A stretch of 64,000 nucleotides of DNA from contig OY856413.1 in the NCBI GenBank assembly GCA_963693085.1, forward strand, positions 544,964,379 through 545,028,378. Reading direction: 5' to 3'. A program made the position numbers and the translations under genes. Shown piece after piece: positions 33,217 to 45,619 of the stretch. Every line of letters starts with the position of its first letter. The first letter of the stretch is position 1. This stretch comes from Alisma plantago-aquatica (taxonomy: Eukaryota > Streptophyta > Magnoliopsida > Alismatales > Alismataceae). The notes below the pieces were generated by a model. The model ran no database searches and was not told the DNA's origin. It saw only the letters and a program-made list of their open reading frames with translations.

Positions 33217-33970
33217 GATACCAATAAATGACAACTATGCAGATGAGGCCTTGATGATGGCCAAATTGGTTGAACCAAATCTACCTTGGTTTGCTGAAAT
33301 TTGTAATTATCTAGCTTGCAAGCAATTGCATTTCAAGATAACCTACAATCAAAAGAAAAATCTTTTCTCTGACCTGAAGAATTATTACTGGGATGACCCT
33401 TTGTTGTTTAAGAAATTTTCTGACAACTTAAACCAATGTTGTGTACCAGAAGAAGAGGTGCCTCATATCCTCATGGAATGCCATTCCTTACATTATGGAG
33501 GTCACCATGGAGGCGAAAGGACCGTAGCTAAGGCCCTACAGTCAGGCTTTTATTGGCCGACACTCTTCAAGGTTGTTGTATCTTTTGTCAAGTCCTGTAA
33601 AGAATGCCAGTAGGCCGGAAATATTACAAAGAGAAATGAGATGCCTATGTCTGACTGGGTGGGAGTGGAGATCTTTGATGTCTGGGGAGTGGATTATATG
33701 GGACCTTTCCCTCCCTACAGAGGAAACAAGTACATTTTGGTCGTAGTTGATTATGTCTACAAGTGGGTAGAAGTTGTAGCAACTCCCACCTATGACTCTA
33801 TGGCAGTTGTCAAAATATTTGAGAAGACCATTTTCCCTAGATTCGGGTTCCAGGAACCGTCATTAGTGATAGGGGGTCCCATTTTGTAGAAAAATAGTTG
33901 GAAGCACTGCTAAAGAAATATGGGGTCAAGCATAAGGTAGCCACACCATACCACCCCTAGACGTTAAGAA
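33217..33970 (+). pseudogene. Athila integrase, C-terminally truncated
   Basis: The H2C2 zinc module reads ILMECHSLHYGGHHGGERT with CKECQ near 33600. The catalytic core follows with FDVWGVDYMGPFPPYRGNKY (first Asp at about 33690), ILVVVDYVYKWVE, then VIGGPIL, where the second catalytic Asp of the usual ISDxGSHF block is lost. KYGVKHKVATPYHP is the last recognisable motif, at about 33915-33955. A stop at 33611-33613 splits the zinc module from the core. After about 33970 the expected continuation, including the catalytic glutamate, is absent and unrelated LTR-like sequence begins. Confidence 0.92.
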
Positions 33971-34875
33971 GGAGGGAGAGAGGAGACTAGAGTCAAAGGA
34001 TGTGAATTGGGCAATCTGGGCACCTCCAATGGGCGATTTTGTTGTCGGAAGACTGTAAAATGCGCGTTTCTCAAGGAGGATCTCCAGGAAGACCTTCGTA
34101 TTGGGGGTTACATGAGTTTTCTCGATGTTTCCCACATTTTTCTTCTCTACTCCTATGTATTCTCCATTCTTAACCATCCAGGGCTAATCCCCATCGTTCC
34201 TTAGGACCCGGGATTAGCCCGGGGAACCATTGTACTGAATTTTTGCATGAATTAATATAGGATTCTCATTTCCTGGATATATAATTGTGGAGATTGCTTG
34301 ATTTACTTATGCTTCATGACCATAGGTAAATAATTAGACTAATAATTACTATGGAAAGGGGAGTTAAGGTCAGAAAACCCACTATTATATACTATCTTAT
34401 ACGTTCCTTAGACTAGGCGATGTACGAATAGTGGAGAGATACCCAGAGTCATCGATAATGCACCTAATCTAAGATATAAATTGCTACGGAAGTAGAATTG
34501 TCTTAGATTTAGGTAGTGGATTGTACCGTAGAAGCGGTCAATCCTGATTACAGGCTCTCTATCCAAGATTTGATAAAATCTATTTATTTTTGCGAGATAT
34601 TAGGTATAACGAGACCCCGTGGTGAAATCTACAATCCTAAGGAATCTCATCCTCATTGATTAAACCAACATTTAATCATCGCTCGCTTTGTTTTCAATTT
34701 ATTTTATTTTCTTTTTCAAAACCAATCAACTCTTTTAATCAGTTTAGCTGATCGCAACCAGTTAGTAGTAGTCTACTGAAATTCACATTTCCCTGAGTTC
34801 GACTCAGCCCTCACAAGGCCTATATTACTTCGATACGTTCATTTGGATTTAATGCACAGTTTTCATGTTTCAAAG
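33971..34875. mobile_element. LTR-like non-coding insert or replacement in Athila
   Basis: Sequence unrelated to integrase. The right part (about 34780-34860) ends with TTTCCCTGAGTTCGACTCAG and TATATTACTTCGATACGTTC, wording common at the U5 end of plant gypsy and copia LTRs. TG...CA ends and a target duplication could not be fixed, and the rest of the integrase does not reappear on the far side. It may be a solo LTR joined to a deletion. Confidence 0.35.
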
Positions 34876-35389
34876 AACAACACCAGGACTTGGAGCCGAG
34901 GTTGTAAGTCAACCGCTCGAATCACAAGAATACGTACAAGCAACATAGGAGGACCAACCACTAGAGGTATGAGCAACAATGTACAGAAGTTCGATTTGAA
35001 CTCTCGAGGAAGTCAGTTCTGATAAGTTGACATCTTGTGAGATAACAACTCTGAATAAAATCTTGGATGAAATGAACATTGGCATGTATATCTGCAACAT
35101 CTACCTCCAAGAACCAACACACAATGAACACAACGATGTCATATATGCTGGCAAGATGGCCACAACTTTAGCAACACTAAATGAAGTAGTGCTTGAGTCT
35201 CCATCAGAAGGAAACCAACTCCTAGAGGAGTCCATTGAAGTAGTTATCGCTGAGAATAAGATGCAAGCAAAGCTATGTGAGAATAAGACTATTGAAGGGC
35301 CTGATCACAAAACTTCTGTCGCACCAATGCAAATGCACATAACCTAACACAGGAACATTTGAGGATGATGAAGGTAGCCTCACTTTGTT
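34876..35389 (+). other. Degraded coding-like segment, unrecognised
   Basis: A 106-codon plus-strand frame (35027-35347) reads as a charged, non-repetitive protein, but no family is recognised. It lies between the LTR-like segment and the Ulp1-like region and may be the N-terminal part of the same reading unit. Stops surround it. Confidence 0.3.
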
Positions 35390-36165
35390 CTTTATCAATG
35401 ATCCAGCCAGAAAGTGAAGCCCACCTACTGAACAAGAAAAGTTGGGTGATGTTCCATCTCTCCCATGTAAGATGGTAGGCATGGGCATGGCCTCACTCTC
35501 TAGGATAACATCCAGGGATGTCCATATTCTGGCATATGTGTTGGATGAGATCCATCGGGGCCTGAATGTTTTGTGTCATAAAAAAGGAAGGTCTCTAACT
35601 AGGGAACACTTTAGAGGGATCTTTCTGAAGAGAGCATGGGATCACAAGAAGTTATTTAAAGTGCTCTACATAATGCTTCTTGAAGAGTTCCTTCACCCTA
35701 ACAAAGTGCAACCAGAGTTTAATGGCACAACTCATATGTTAGGGAAGATAATTGATCAAAGGTTATTCTGAAGATGTCAAAGAATTGCAATGGTCTATGA
35801 ATAGGGAAGAGACCCGATTTGTAACCCTGCCTATAAGGATAGTCAAGAAATGGGCTTTAATAGTTGTTAATATGTATGAGCACCGCACCATAATATATAA
35901 TTGTTGTTCCAATGAGTTAGACAACACTTCCCTGATCTACAAAAGGAAGTAATCTGGTGATATCATATAGGTACCACTGCGTTTGTAATGTGAAATCCAA
36001 GCAATAGGAGGCGGCCACCAAGGAATCAAGAAATAATTCTTTATCTATAATAAGGTACCTTAGAAAGAGGTAGGGAAGGGGCATTGTGCTTTTATTGTGT
36101 AAAGAATGATGGAAGCCATCAATGAGGGAATTTTGCTGGAAGACCTATGTAGTGAAAATCTACAT
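35390..36165 (+). pseudogene. Ulp1-like (C48) cysteine protease remnant, copy A
   Basis: This is a degraded deSUMOylase-type protease domain. LPIRIVKKWALIVVNMY followed by RTIIY at about 35840-35905 matches the P-I-HW-L-V-D-Y strand around the catalytic His, which is Lys here (KKW for HW). After about 75 residues with stops, GHCAFIV-RMMEAI at 36080-36124 matches DCGxFVxxYME around the catalytic Cys; the Cys is retained and the Gly is Ala. Upstream, a frame at 35442-35771 (KLFKVLYIMLLEEFLHPNKV) could be the helical region that precedes Ulp1 in plant transposon proteins; this is weaker. Stops at about 35769, 35950 and 36104 disable it. Ulp1 domains are known from MULE and some CACTA elements; I do not know them as a normal Athila part. 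Confidence 0.5.
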
Positions 36166-36600
36166 GGCCTATGTGGTGTCTATAATTTGGAAGTCATCTA
36201 CAATAACTACTTCTTCAATGATATGACAATGCCCTCAGATGTGTTACCATGTAGGCTTCACACAGGAGTCCCCTTGCCTAAAAAAAAGACATGGCGAGAA
36301 CAATTAAAGACCTTATGGATTGATCTTGATGAACCAGCCAGGGCAGCTTCTTAGAAAGAAGGGTGGGAGCCAGAAAATCATCCTATAGATGTCACTCAGA
36401 ATAAAGAACAATGAACTCTAGCTACAGACAAGAAAGAAGTCACCCCCATAGCAGAGAAAGAGCAAGAAGAACCTGGTAACAATGGTCCTGAAGAGGGAGA
36501 AATCAATGAAGATGATATTCTGGAAATCAAGATAGATGGGCCAACAGGGGAGATAGTGCCTACTTTCTAAAACTTTATAGATGGGCTTGTAAAGGCATGT
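36166..36600 (+). other. Acidic linker between Ulp1-like copies
   Basis: The frame from copy A continues to 36354 (LHGLCGVYNLEVIYNNYF, LPKKKTWREQLKTLWIDLD), then after stops into an acidic stretch rich in Glu and Asp (EEGEINEDDILEIKIDGP, about 36494-36550). No domain was recognised. Confidence 0.35.
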
Positions 36601-36639
36601 CATTGGAGTCTCTACATCTGCTAATGAATTGCTTGAAGG

Positions 36640-37058
36640 AGAGTGATACTATAGGGGAAGTAATCTTCAAGAGGAATGGCATATGTGTTCTATAGGAAAA
36701 CCTCTATGAAAGTTTGAAAATAGGAGGATACATTTCAGTGAGCATTATGTTTGTGTACTAATCACTATTGGCGGACAACATGACAAATGTACACATGGTG
36801 TACTTCTTACTTTTCGATGACATTCTAAAAGACAAGAAGATATGCAAAAAAGAGCGCTTGAAGATGTGTCTGATAAACTCTCTTATAGACTATGTATTCT
36901 TTCCTATTCTACATGATAAGAATTGCATCCTTATAGTAGTCAATGTCATAGCAAAGACTATGATTCTACAAAATCGCTCAGATTCATCTTTCGCACCAAA
37001 CAAATGCACAAAAGTGACTACTGCGAAGATGCCTACAGAAGAGAAAGCATCTACATGA
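36640..37058 (+). pseudogene. Ulp1-like (C48) protease remnant, copy B
   Basis: A second degraded Ulp1-like domain in one frame. ENLYESLKIGGYISVSIMF at about 36697-36755 matches the N-terminal block (L-SL--G-WLSD-VI) of C48 proteases. It is followed by a frame 36768-37058 with VHMVYFLLFDDIL, then SLIDYVFFPILHDKNCILIV and VNVIAKTMILQ at about 36877-36970, which matches the VFIPI-HW-LVVVN block. The catalytic His-Trp is Asn-Cys. A stop lies at about 36760. No Cys motif follows. Copy A has the central and C-terminal blocks, copy B the N-terminal and central blocks, so they may be a broken tandem duplication. Confidence 0.5.
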
Positions 37059-39862
37059 GCAGAAGCAACCATCGAGATGATCCGTAGCCAAGGAAAGGGA
37101 TACACACATAGAAATGGCAAAGACTTCAAAAAGACACAATTCTGCCATAGAAGCCCACAACAAATGCCCTTAACCAACGATTGTAGATTCTACTGCCTGG
37201 ATTCGATTACAACTTTGGCACTACAAAATACAAAATTCAAAAGCATGAAACTCAAAATCTATCATGTACTATGAGGAGTATACTCCAACATGATCCTACA
37301 ATAAAAATGGACAATCACTTAAAACCAACATAAATAAAATAAGCTCATTTATACCTACAACTTCATTTTTGACACTCTGGGATGGAGTGAATGATAAGTT
37401 TGGGGGAGGAGTTATAAACGGTCATGAGAGGTACAATTTTGTCACTTAAGTTTAACTTCCACTTGTACAAACTATTATACTCTTACTTTTACCTCTATAC
37501 AGTAGGAAATTTTGAAACAATTTTAAAAATTGCGAACAATCTTGAACAAACTCTTGCTATAGTTCACAATTTTAACATCTCCCTATGTGATTCAACTTTC
37601 CCTTTTATTAGACTTGTTTGTCCTCTTGATTCCTTTTAGCATAATCATTGCTAGAGTGGTACAAATGATATACTAATTCACATTGAAAGAAAAGGACACA
37701 ACAATATCATTTTACTCCATTCTTATAGAAAAATGTTGTGTAAAGATGGAAGAACACCCCTGAATCTATGGAACCCCAGGAAATAAGGAGGACTTTACCA
37801 ACCACACTCCTGATCAATCTTCCTAGCCTGACAATGCTAGCTAGAAATTTTACATCTCCCACAAGAAGGAAATATCTAACCCTTTCAATTTTAATTATCC
37901 CCGCTTTGGGATGAAAAGAGGCTTGGCTGCCCAGAAATCCTACCAACTCCTTTCCCAAGCCTGAGAGAAGAATAATAGTTGAAAAGAAAAAAAATCATGA
38001 GAGTTGTGCCCATAAAGATGTCGAAGGATTCCACATGACTGGTGTATTGTTGCACTCATGAATGTAGATATGTCGTGCCCAGAAGTGGAATCTTGAAGCC
38101 AAGTCATACCCACCTGCATTCTAAAGCAAACCTCATACAACCACCTAACACTACATCAGGGTCCACTTGGGCAACATTGTCTTTACGACAAACCATGGTT
38201 GAGGGAGACTGAGGAGTGTAGTAAACACTAAAAGCCTGACCTACGCAAGAACTATAGCTTAGGCACAACCAAAATAAAGGTAGGGGGTGAAAGATACCTC
38301 TTGATGGAACCAATTACAAGTACATCCAGAAACCAAGGGCAAGGAAGTCATTGAGAATGAGAGTCCTTTACTAAAAAAGGTAGTGGCTAGGGGACAAAGT
38401 CAAGAAACTCTGGAAATAAAGGGGGGAGATAGAAGTTTAGGAAGTGAACCAAGCCTGTCAAAAAGGTTTTTCTGTAAGGATGGAATAACCTGGTAATGGT
38501 GTGTTCATAAAAAAGGAGAAAACATCCATATCTCATCACTCAATGGTTTGATTCTATCTATTAGCCTGAGGACATGCTAGACTCTAAGTTTGGGGGAGTT
38601 CATAACATCTCATTTTGTGAACTTTTTTCACCTATTTTATTCCTATATGGAAATCCCTTTTATGGATTATTTTGTCTATTTGAACACCTTTGAACAATAT
38701 TTGGTCTTAATTCCTTTACTTGATCCTTGCACATCGCTACTAATACATCTCCATCGCAGCCGTAACAACTATGTGTGGACAACTATCTGGGCCATAACAG
38801 GTCCATAGGTGTATCGGTAGGGACACACAGACACTTAGTGTCGTGACCTAACATAATTGTATGTGATGATCTCATACCCTATTAGGGTTGCGGCCGCAAC
38901 AATGCTACCAAGTCACAAAAACAATCACGACCAAAATTGTCATCTCAACTACAACAACGGTCATTACAGTGATATATATGAAGGTTGAAGAAGCCATCGT
39001 GATCAGAGTAGTGGCATGAGTGGCACTAGGTGGAGAACTCAACTCTAGTTTCGTCCAAGATGCAGATGCAAACGAAAAACTTGTCACGACCACTACACAT
39101 GTCGTGACCGCAACACTACTAGTGGTCAGGACACATGTAGTAACCGCTACATCTGGACTTAAGTCATTTGGTGTCACCTATAAATAGGCCCCCGACTCAC
39201 ACAAGGGGAGCATCAAGTCATTAAGAGGATGAAGTTCTTCCCAATTTCAGATCCATCCTCGTTCACCTCCATTGGTCTTGGATCTCTGAAGAAAAAAGTT
39301 GGAGGAGAGAGAAGATCTGCCATCCTCTTCTTTGAGAGAAGGAGTAGCCATCTGGCAAGCCCATACAAGATATAGATCTAAAGAAGTATAGTTGGTGTAT
39401 CACCTTATCCCTTCTATAGATCTATTATCCCCCTCATGTTGTACCTCCCCCTTCTTCATTATTATTGTTGTATCAATACTTTTGTAACTCTGTTATGCTT
39501 CCCGCTAACATGTGTGGCTAAACCTCTAGCTTGTGTTGGGAGTAGCCATCCAGTCTCTCCCAACATGTATATACTTTCACTCGTTTGAATATATATACAC
39601 CTAGTGAGGATTATCTCCATGCTCTTATTCTTAATTCTTCACTTGCATGATTAGCTATCGTCTTGTGATGTTTGATTGTTAATGCCTCAAAAGTGTAGTA
39701 TGAGTGTTATCTAAGTGATATGGAGTTGCATGAATGCATGCAAATATTGGAATGCTAAAGCTAACAATCATATGGCATTCTTTGTGACCGTTTGTTTGTC
39801 ATCTCAAGAGAGAGACAACCTTGTATTCTAGATCTATCCTAAGCTTGAGAGAGGAGGGAATA
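37059..39862 (+). other. Athila 3' region and upstream LTR part, no gene
   Basis: The two AAGTTTGGGGGAG motifs, typical of the Athila tail, lie at 37396-37408 and 38586-38598, each followed by a short AT-rich stretch. The remainder has only short, unsupported frames. The left boundary of the 3' LTR is not identifiable because the 5' LTR is truncated. Confidence 0.5.
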
Positions 39863-40265
39863 GACATATGTGATGATTTTTTGTAATCTTATTAAGGGAA
39901 GACAAAGGGGTTTGAGTATTACATGTTGGTCAGAGGTATTAATAGGTAAAACCCAATCCATGTTCCCCTCCATACTTTGGTTACATATTTCTTGTTTGAT
40001 TTTATTCTCTTGTTTTATTTTCTTTCATTTGTTTAGAGTAATATCATTCCTTAGGGAACACCATTTTAATCTACCCCCTTTTGTTTAGTGTATTTGAGTT
40101 TAAGGCTCTACATCCTTAACATTTACCAAACTTGTCCCTATGATTCGACCCCAATCTACTACATCAGATCCCGTATAACAATTATGGGGGCCTGAGTGTC
40201 ATGTTATAAATCTAAGAGTCTAAATACTCTTGATCTGCTCCATTTTGGATGTGTGATTTAGGCCA
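39863..40265 (+). repeat. Athila 3' LTR, terminal part
   Basis: This aligns with 15949-16365 through TGATGATT, GGTCAGAGG-ATTAATAGGT and ACTACATCAGATC to TGTGATTTAGGCCA. It is directly abutted by the truncated copia fragment at 40266. Confidence 0.8.
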
Positions 40266-40794
40266 GTCATAATGTCATTAAAATCATCAGTTCCTTCTTA
40301 CGAAATACTTAAGGATAAGTTGCTAAAGCATAGAAGCAAGGAGGACTTAGGTGTAAAGGATTACACTGATGCAAGCATCCAGAATGCCAAAAGTGGACAA
40401 CAAAATATTTTTTCATTGGAAGGGTTTTGAACTATAGACCATTAATTTAGTTATATAATAGAAGCTGAGTATCCTAGTTTTATGAACATAGGAATGGATA
40501 CTATATGGATCTAGAAGTTCATATGGATGAACTTAAAGATGTTCCAACCATTGATGATGCAGTAGAGATACTATGACAACAAGGAAGATACTTATTAGGT
40601 AAGGAATATTAGATACCATATTACAGAAATTTCATCTCACAACAAAGAGATGATAAACATGCAATATACTAACTAATAGAAAAAGTGTTTCCAATCCATT
40701 GAATTAGAACTTGTGCAGCAAAAACGTGATGGACATGTTTAGATCATTGAGAATGAGATTGGTTAGTGATTCTTTCTAACTACAAGTGGGAGTC
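40266..40794 (+). pseudogene. Copia 2: RNase H end of pol, 5'-truncated
   Basis: This corresponds to about 10260-10813 of copia 1. GTAAAGGATTACACTGATGC (from 40353) matches GTAAAGGGTTACACTAATGC near 10314, and the following RNase H segment, including the GAAGCTGAGTA block, is recognisable. It is strongly diverged with many stops. The polypurine tract ACAAGTGGGAGTC (40782-40794) precedes the LTR. The rest of the element to the left is missing and Athila sequence takes its place. Confidence 0.78.
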
Positions 40795-42278
40795 TATTGG
40801 TATGGTATGCCCAAAGAGACAATCGTATGATGATTGTGATGACATATTAAATAGAAGGATTTGATTAATAATAAATAAAGGCAAGCTTCCAATTCATTAT
40901 GTTTCACTTAGTTATGAGATAATGAGGAAACTTGATGAATGTCTAGAGAATTACAATACTCAATGACGTATGTTTTCAAGTACGTGACTTGAACAATGAG
41001 ATCATACAAATGCTTAGAGTATGTACATTCTTGTTATGCCCCTAGTCGGTTGTTACTATGGAAGGCAGATAACATTAGTAATACATAAGACTGGAATGTG
41101 TGTTGGTCGATGACTGAATCTCATTAATCATTATATGGTACATCAATCCAAGAACACAAATACTTGTTATAGAATAGTGTATCGGGAAGACCCACCTTGA
41201 GAATGACACATGGAACCATAAAGTGTGGTAATAGTCATCTCTCATAATGAAGGTGGTGATTGTGATTCTTAGACCTGAAGTCACTACATTAATCACATGT
41301 CGTTTGATATAGTATGACATCATATAGAGTAACCTTGAATAAGGATTGCCATAAGGGTGATGATTGGGTAGATGTGACACATGGGGACTGACTGTGAGTG
41401 ATGCAGATGGGATTTGTCCCTCCTACTGGATTTAGATATCTTGGACACATGACAAGCGAGAGTGACAAATGCATGTGCATGCACATGTGAATCAATATAT
41501 GATATTGAGGTCCCATATATCTCATATAGTCTTCTTTACTTCAAGGAACATGGATTGAACATTGAGAGTATGACACTTCAATGTCTCAAGTTCATTCCAG
41601 ATATTAGAAATATAGGAATTATACAATCACTATAACATATTACATATATTTTAGGTTGATGTTGTTCTTCAACTTTCCATTCACTTGGGTAGCACTGTGT
41701 GTGACTAGGCACCACTCTTTGATTGTGATGTCATAAGCTAGTTATGGACATTCACTACCAACATGATATGAAACCTATAGGGTCACACACATATGAACTC
41801 ATTTAGATGAGGAGTTTAATCATGAATGATGATTGGATCGATTACTAAAATTTTTAGGTATTCAATTCAAGAAACAATTCAGTTGATTGGACTGCCAATC
41901 GATTGACTCAAGTGTTGAGATGACCATTTGGAGTGTCAAGTTGATTGTAAATTGAATTGGCTAAGATCTACATATATTGGGGCACCAGCTGATCAGCTCA
42001 CTGGGTGAACCAATTGTCTTAGGTTGGGTGACACTATCAATTCACCTAGTGAACCGATCAACTTAGTCATGCCAACCAAAGGTTCTAGTTACTTTCCCAA
42101 ATTCATGAGAAAGAAAGTTGATCGTTTCACTTGCTCAATTCAATTGTTGCAAGGAACTAATATGTAACATTAATTCGAAACAAATAGCCAATTCATATGC
42201 AATTAGGAAACATGGTGAAATGATCGGTTTGGGGAGCCACCTGATCGTATCACATGTGAATCGACCGATTTGACACAT
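40795..42278 (+). repeat. Copia 2: 3' LTR, left part
   Basis: It starts TATTGGTATGGTATGCCC (TG mutated to TA) and follows the LTR of copia 1 (10814 onward) through GATGATTGTGATGACATATT to a degenerate CCGATCGG-type cluster at about 41885-42275. It is interrupted at 42278 and continues at 50524. It is clearly older than copia 1, judging by visible divergence. Confidence 0.85.
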
Positions 42279-45200
42279 TGTAATGACTCCGTCTCTCGGT
42301 AACCCCCGATTAAGGGAGACCTGAAGGTCAAAGTCGTTATTCAATTAACAGGATCAAAGGTTCAACAAATAATCAATAATAATTATGAAAATCTACTAAC
42401 TAACTGGAATTTGGTATAAAATTAAAACTTTACTTACCTTTGAAAACTTTGGAAATCTATATATCCAGAGCTTGAATTATTCTATCTAATCCTCCTTGCA
42501 CTTTATTTCTTATTTCCACAATGTGTCACTTTACTGTTTGTTCTTTCAATTGTTGTTCCTAAAATGCTGACAAACAAAACATCGGTCTGTATATCGAAAT
42601 ATACTGGTATGTGGGAACAACCAAAAGTTTGCACATAAGGATAACAATCTAATTATCATAATCAAGTTAATTAACAAGCCAATTTACACCTTTCAGTATG
42701 ACATTCTCCACCGCTTTTACCCTAACCCTGGCATACCCACCTTAGGGTTTCCTTTTCCAATGACTTAAGGCCACCTTCTCAATCCTGAGCTTGGTCCCTA
42801 GGGGTCACCACTCATGGTGCCCACTAGTCATGCAATATCATAGGCCACCTTCTCATTCCCGAGCTTGGTGCCTAGGGTCACCACTCAAGGTGTCCAATGG
42901 TCTACCCATCTTGGCCTGACCTTTGTCATCATCCATCAGGGTGGCATGTAAGTGCGAGAATCCATACTTCTATTATTAATGTGATAATCATAGTGACTTT
43001 ATAGTTTGCAAGTATGAACATCCAAATTGATAATTTGCATTCAATGCAATTAACCATCCAAAAAATCCTCGGGAAACTAAGGAGGTTATTCATAATTAAC
43101 CACATACCTGATCTGAAAATTTGAACAGAAATATCCATGCAAATAAGAATCCAAGCAAGCAAGCATTTTCAACAAGATCCTGAAATAATCATGTAATTCC
43201 CTTTTTATTATTCATGTCATCAATATCCATTAAACCTAGCTCGCTTCCTAGGGTTTCTAATTCACTTTTAGGGTTTCTATTGCAAATAAGATTTCCCTTC
43301 ATATTTTACTATTTTAAACCCTAATTTAATATAATTGATCACAAACCCTAATTATTTCCACATCTAATCCTTAATTCTGGATTAAAGGCATAATTAACCA
43401 TTAATAAGCTCATTAAGCCTCTTTTATATTAAAACTACTATTTTTATCCTTTTAATCCTTAACAAGATCTTTATGCTTATTTTGTCATTAATTCGAAGTT
43501 CATTATTGTCTAATTCGCATATGAACTTGATTTACCATTAATTCTATCTTTTATTCATTAAAAAATCCTAATTATCACATTTAGGGTATTTATCCACAAA
43601 TTAGGAACTTTAATGCTCGAAATAGCTTATAATCATGAAAACTCAGTTCTATATATGAAATCAAATAACTAAAGCCATTAGTATTCCTAATTACCAACAT
43701 TAGGGTTTCAAGGCCCATTAAAGCCTATTTATGCACATAAACTTTAAGTTAACTGAATTACGTGCAAAGTTCATCCTTTTTATTCTTAATGTTCCTTTTT
43801 ATCATTAACAGGCTAATATCAACCTTAATCATCCATTAAACCCTTCTAAATATATTATTCATCTCAAAATAGGGTTCTTTAAACATTAATACATTTAAAG
43901 TTGATATCTTCCATTACTTTTCGAATTTCAAGAAGAATCAGGCTTCCATTATATTTTTAGTGTATTCCTCGTATTTTTCTAAGCAAGTTTCATATTTTAT
44001 GCATAATCATCCGAGCTATTGTTAGGGAGATACGAATTTTGTAAAATTACCTATTTTGGGCCAATGAGGGGTTGCCACGTCGGCCTCCTCCATACAATAT
44101 GTTGTTGTTTGAAATCATAACCGAATTACCAATATGCCCTTGGCTAAGTTGTGCGCGTCTTTAGCCCGCGGAGGGCATTTTTGTCCAACTGCGACTTCAT
44201 CTTCTTCCTTGCGTCTTCCCCACCGCTACTGCAAGGTCAGGGCTGAACGCTGCCCACCCTCTCCTCCTTGGACTCCGTCGGCCATCAGGGATGGCCCTCC
44301 CATCTCCGGCAAGCCTTGGCGCACGCGAGGGTCCCACTGGATCGGGGCCATGATGGCCAAGAGAGGGGTTAACCGATCTACGATCAAAGCGGACCTGCAA
44401 CCAACCTGCAACAGTTGCGGGAGAGTTGGAGCACATGGATGATAACCGCATCTTCCTCTGAGGACGTGGGGACATCCATCATCCATCAAGGTCATTTATT
44501 AATCCCACATTTCTTCATAAACATTCTACTCTTCCTCCCTTAGGTTTATATGCAAAGAAGATGATGGGAGAGAGACAGGAATCCTTGGGATTCTCTGGAG
44601 CTCGATCCAGAGGGTTTACCCCTTTTATAGGGGAGGATATCTCTCCCTAAGAGGTCCATCCAAGAGGGAACAAGTGACTTCCTATTAGGAATCCTAATCC
44701 TTTAAAGAGAAACAAGTCTCTTTCTCTCTCCTAAATATCCTCTTGATATTCATTGTCCTTGGGGCATTAGGATTAAGAAAATCTCTTCTTTTATCTTCTT
44801 AGTACTTTCCCTTCAATTCATTGGCCATGAAATTATAAATAAATATATCTCCTTAAATAGGAAATACTTTCTTTTTAGCAAAACCATTAATAAAGTATTA
44901 CAGTATTCCCTTATTTTGCTTTATTGGTATTTTCTCTTTCCTCTTTCTTCATTGGGACTCCTTGGATCCCAAGAAACTCTAATAATTCGAAATTCCTTTT
45001 TAAGGAATACTCATTATCCTTAAATGCATTAATATGCATTATTCTTCATTATCTTGTTTATTTTTTGTTAAAGTAACTCTTTTTGAGAATTTCTCTTTAT
45101 TTCCCTTTTTATTTTCCTCATTGGTATTCCTTTTATCATTAGGAATCCTTGGGATACGAAATTCCACTAAGGATAACTTGATTATACCTCTTTTTGCTTA

Positions 45201-45587
45201 TTTCCCACATATTACCATTATTTTCAATTTCTTTCTTGCAAAGGAAATATTTAATTGATCTTTTCTTTTCTTTTGCTTTCTTTATGCAACTTTGGACTCC
45301 TTGGAACCCAAGGAACCCAAGAGGCACGAAATCCCTCTTTGGATTTGCCATCTAGAGGTTTCCACACTTTTCTTTCCTCTATTTTCTTATTTACTCAATA
45401 ATAGAGTTTCTTTTGTTCTTTCTTTGTTATTGGGCCCAATAGCCAATAAATCCCATGAATAAATCAACAAGGCTATTTTAAATGGAATTCATGCATTCAA
45501 ACAAAAGACATCATTATTTGTTCATTTATCTTTAATATGATAAATTACATTTCTCTCCTAATGAACCCAAAAATTGGGGTTGTAACA
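42279..45587 (-). repeat. Chromovirus 3' LTR (3309 bp)
   Basis: On the minus strand it starts TGTTACAACCCCAATTTTTG and ends GAGACGGAGTCATTACA. A GC-rich block at about 44130-44480 gives chance frames on both strands. No genes are supported inside it. Confidence 0.75.
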
Positions 45588-45600
45588 TCCTTCCCCTCTT
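45588..45600 (-). other. Polypurine tract of the chromovirus
   Basis: On the minus strand AAGAGGGGAAGGA directly precedes the TGTTACA start of the LTR. GGCAAAATTCCTATAAGAGG just before it is the usual wording after the chromovirus pol end. Confidence 0.8.
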
Positions 45601-45619
45601 ATAGGAATTTTGCCCTCAA

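Larger units (their letters stand above)
15949..40265 (+). mobile_element. Athila-like Ty3/gypsy retrotransposon, nested and decayed
   Basis: Both ends share about 400 bp of LTR sequence (15949-16365 and 39863-40265). Between them are gag with a CCHC knuckle, protease, RT, RNase H and integrase in gypsy order on the plus strand. RT wording such as FLDGYSRF, FRRMPFTLCNVPATFQR and the IYGRPFLALGRA block after protease are characteristic of the Athila branch. It is interrupted by a CACTA element (17225-24632) and a solo-LTR-like insert (26419-31273). The integrase is cut short near 33970. The 5' LTR appears truncated at its left edge: sequence before 15949 has no match in the 3' LTR. AAGTTTGGGGGAG, a motif typical of the Athila 3' region, occurs at 37396-37408 and 38586-38598. 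Confidence 0.85.

Noticed and set aside
44134..44495. Open frames of 89-102 codons on both strands
   Set aside because: These are in the GC-rich part of the chromovirus LTR, with no domain and no conservation evidence.
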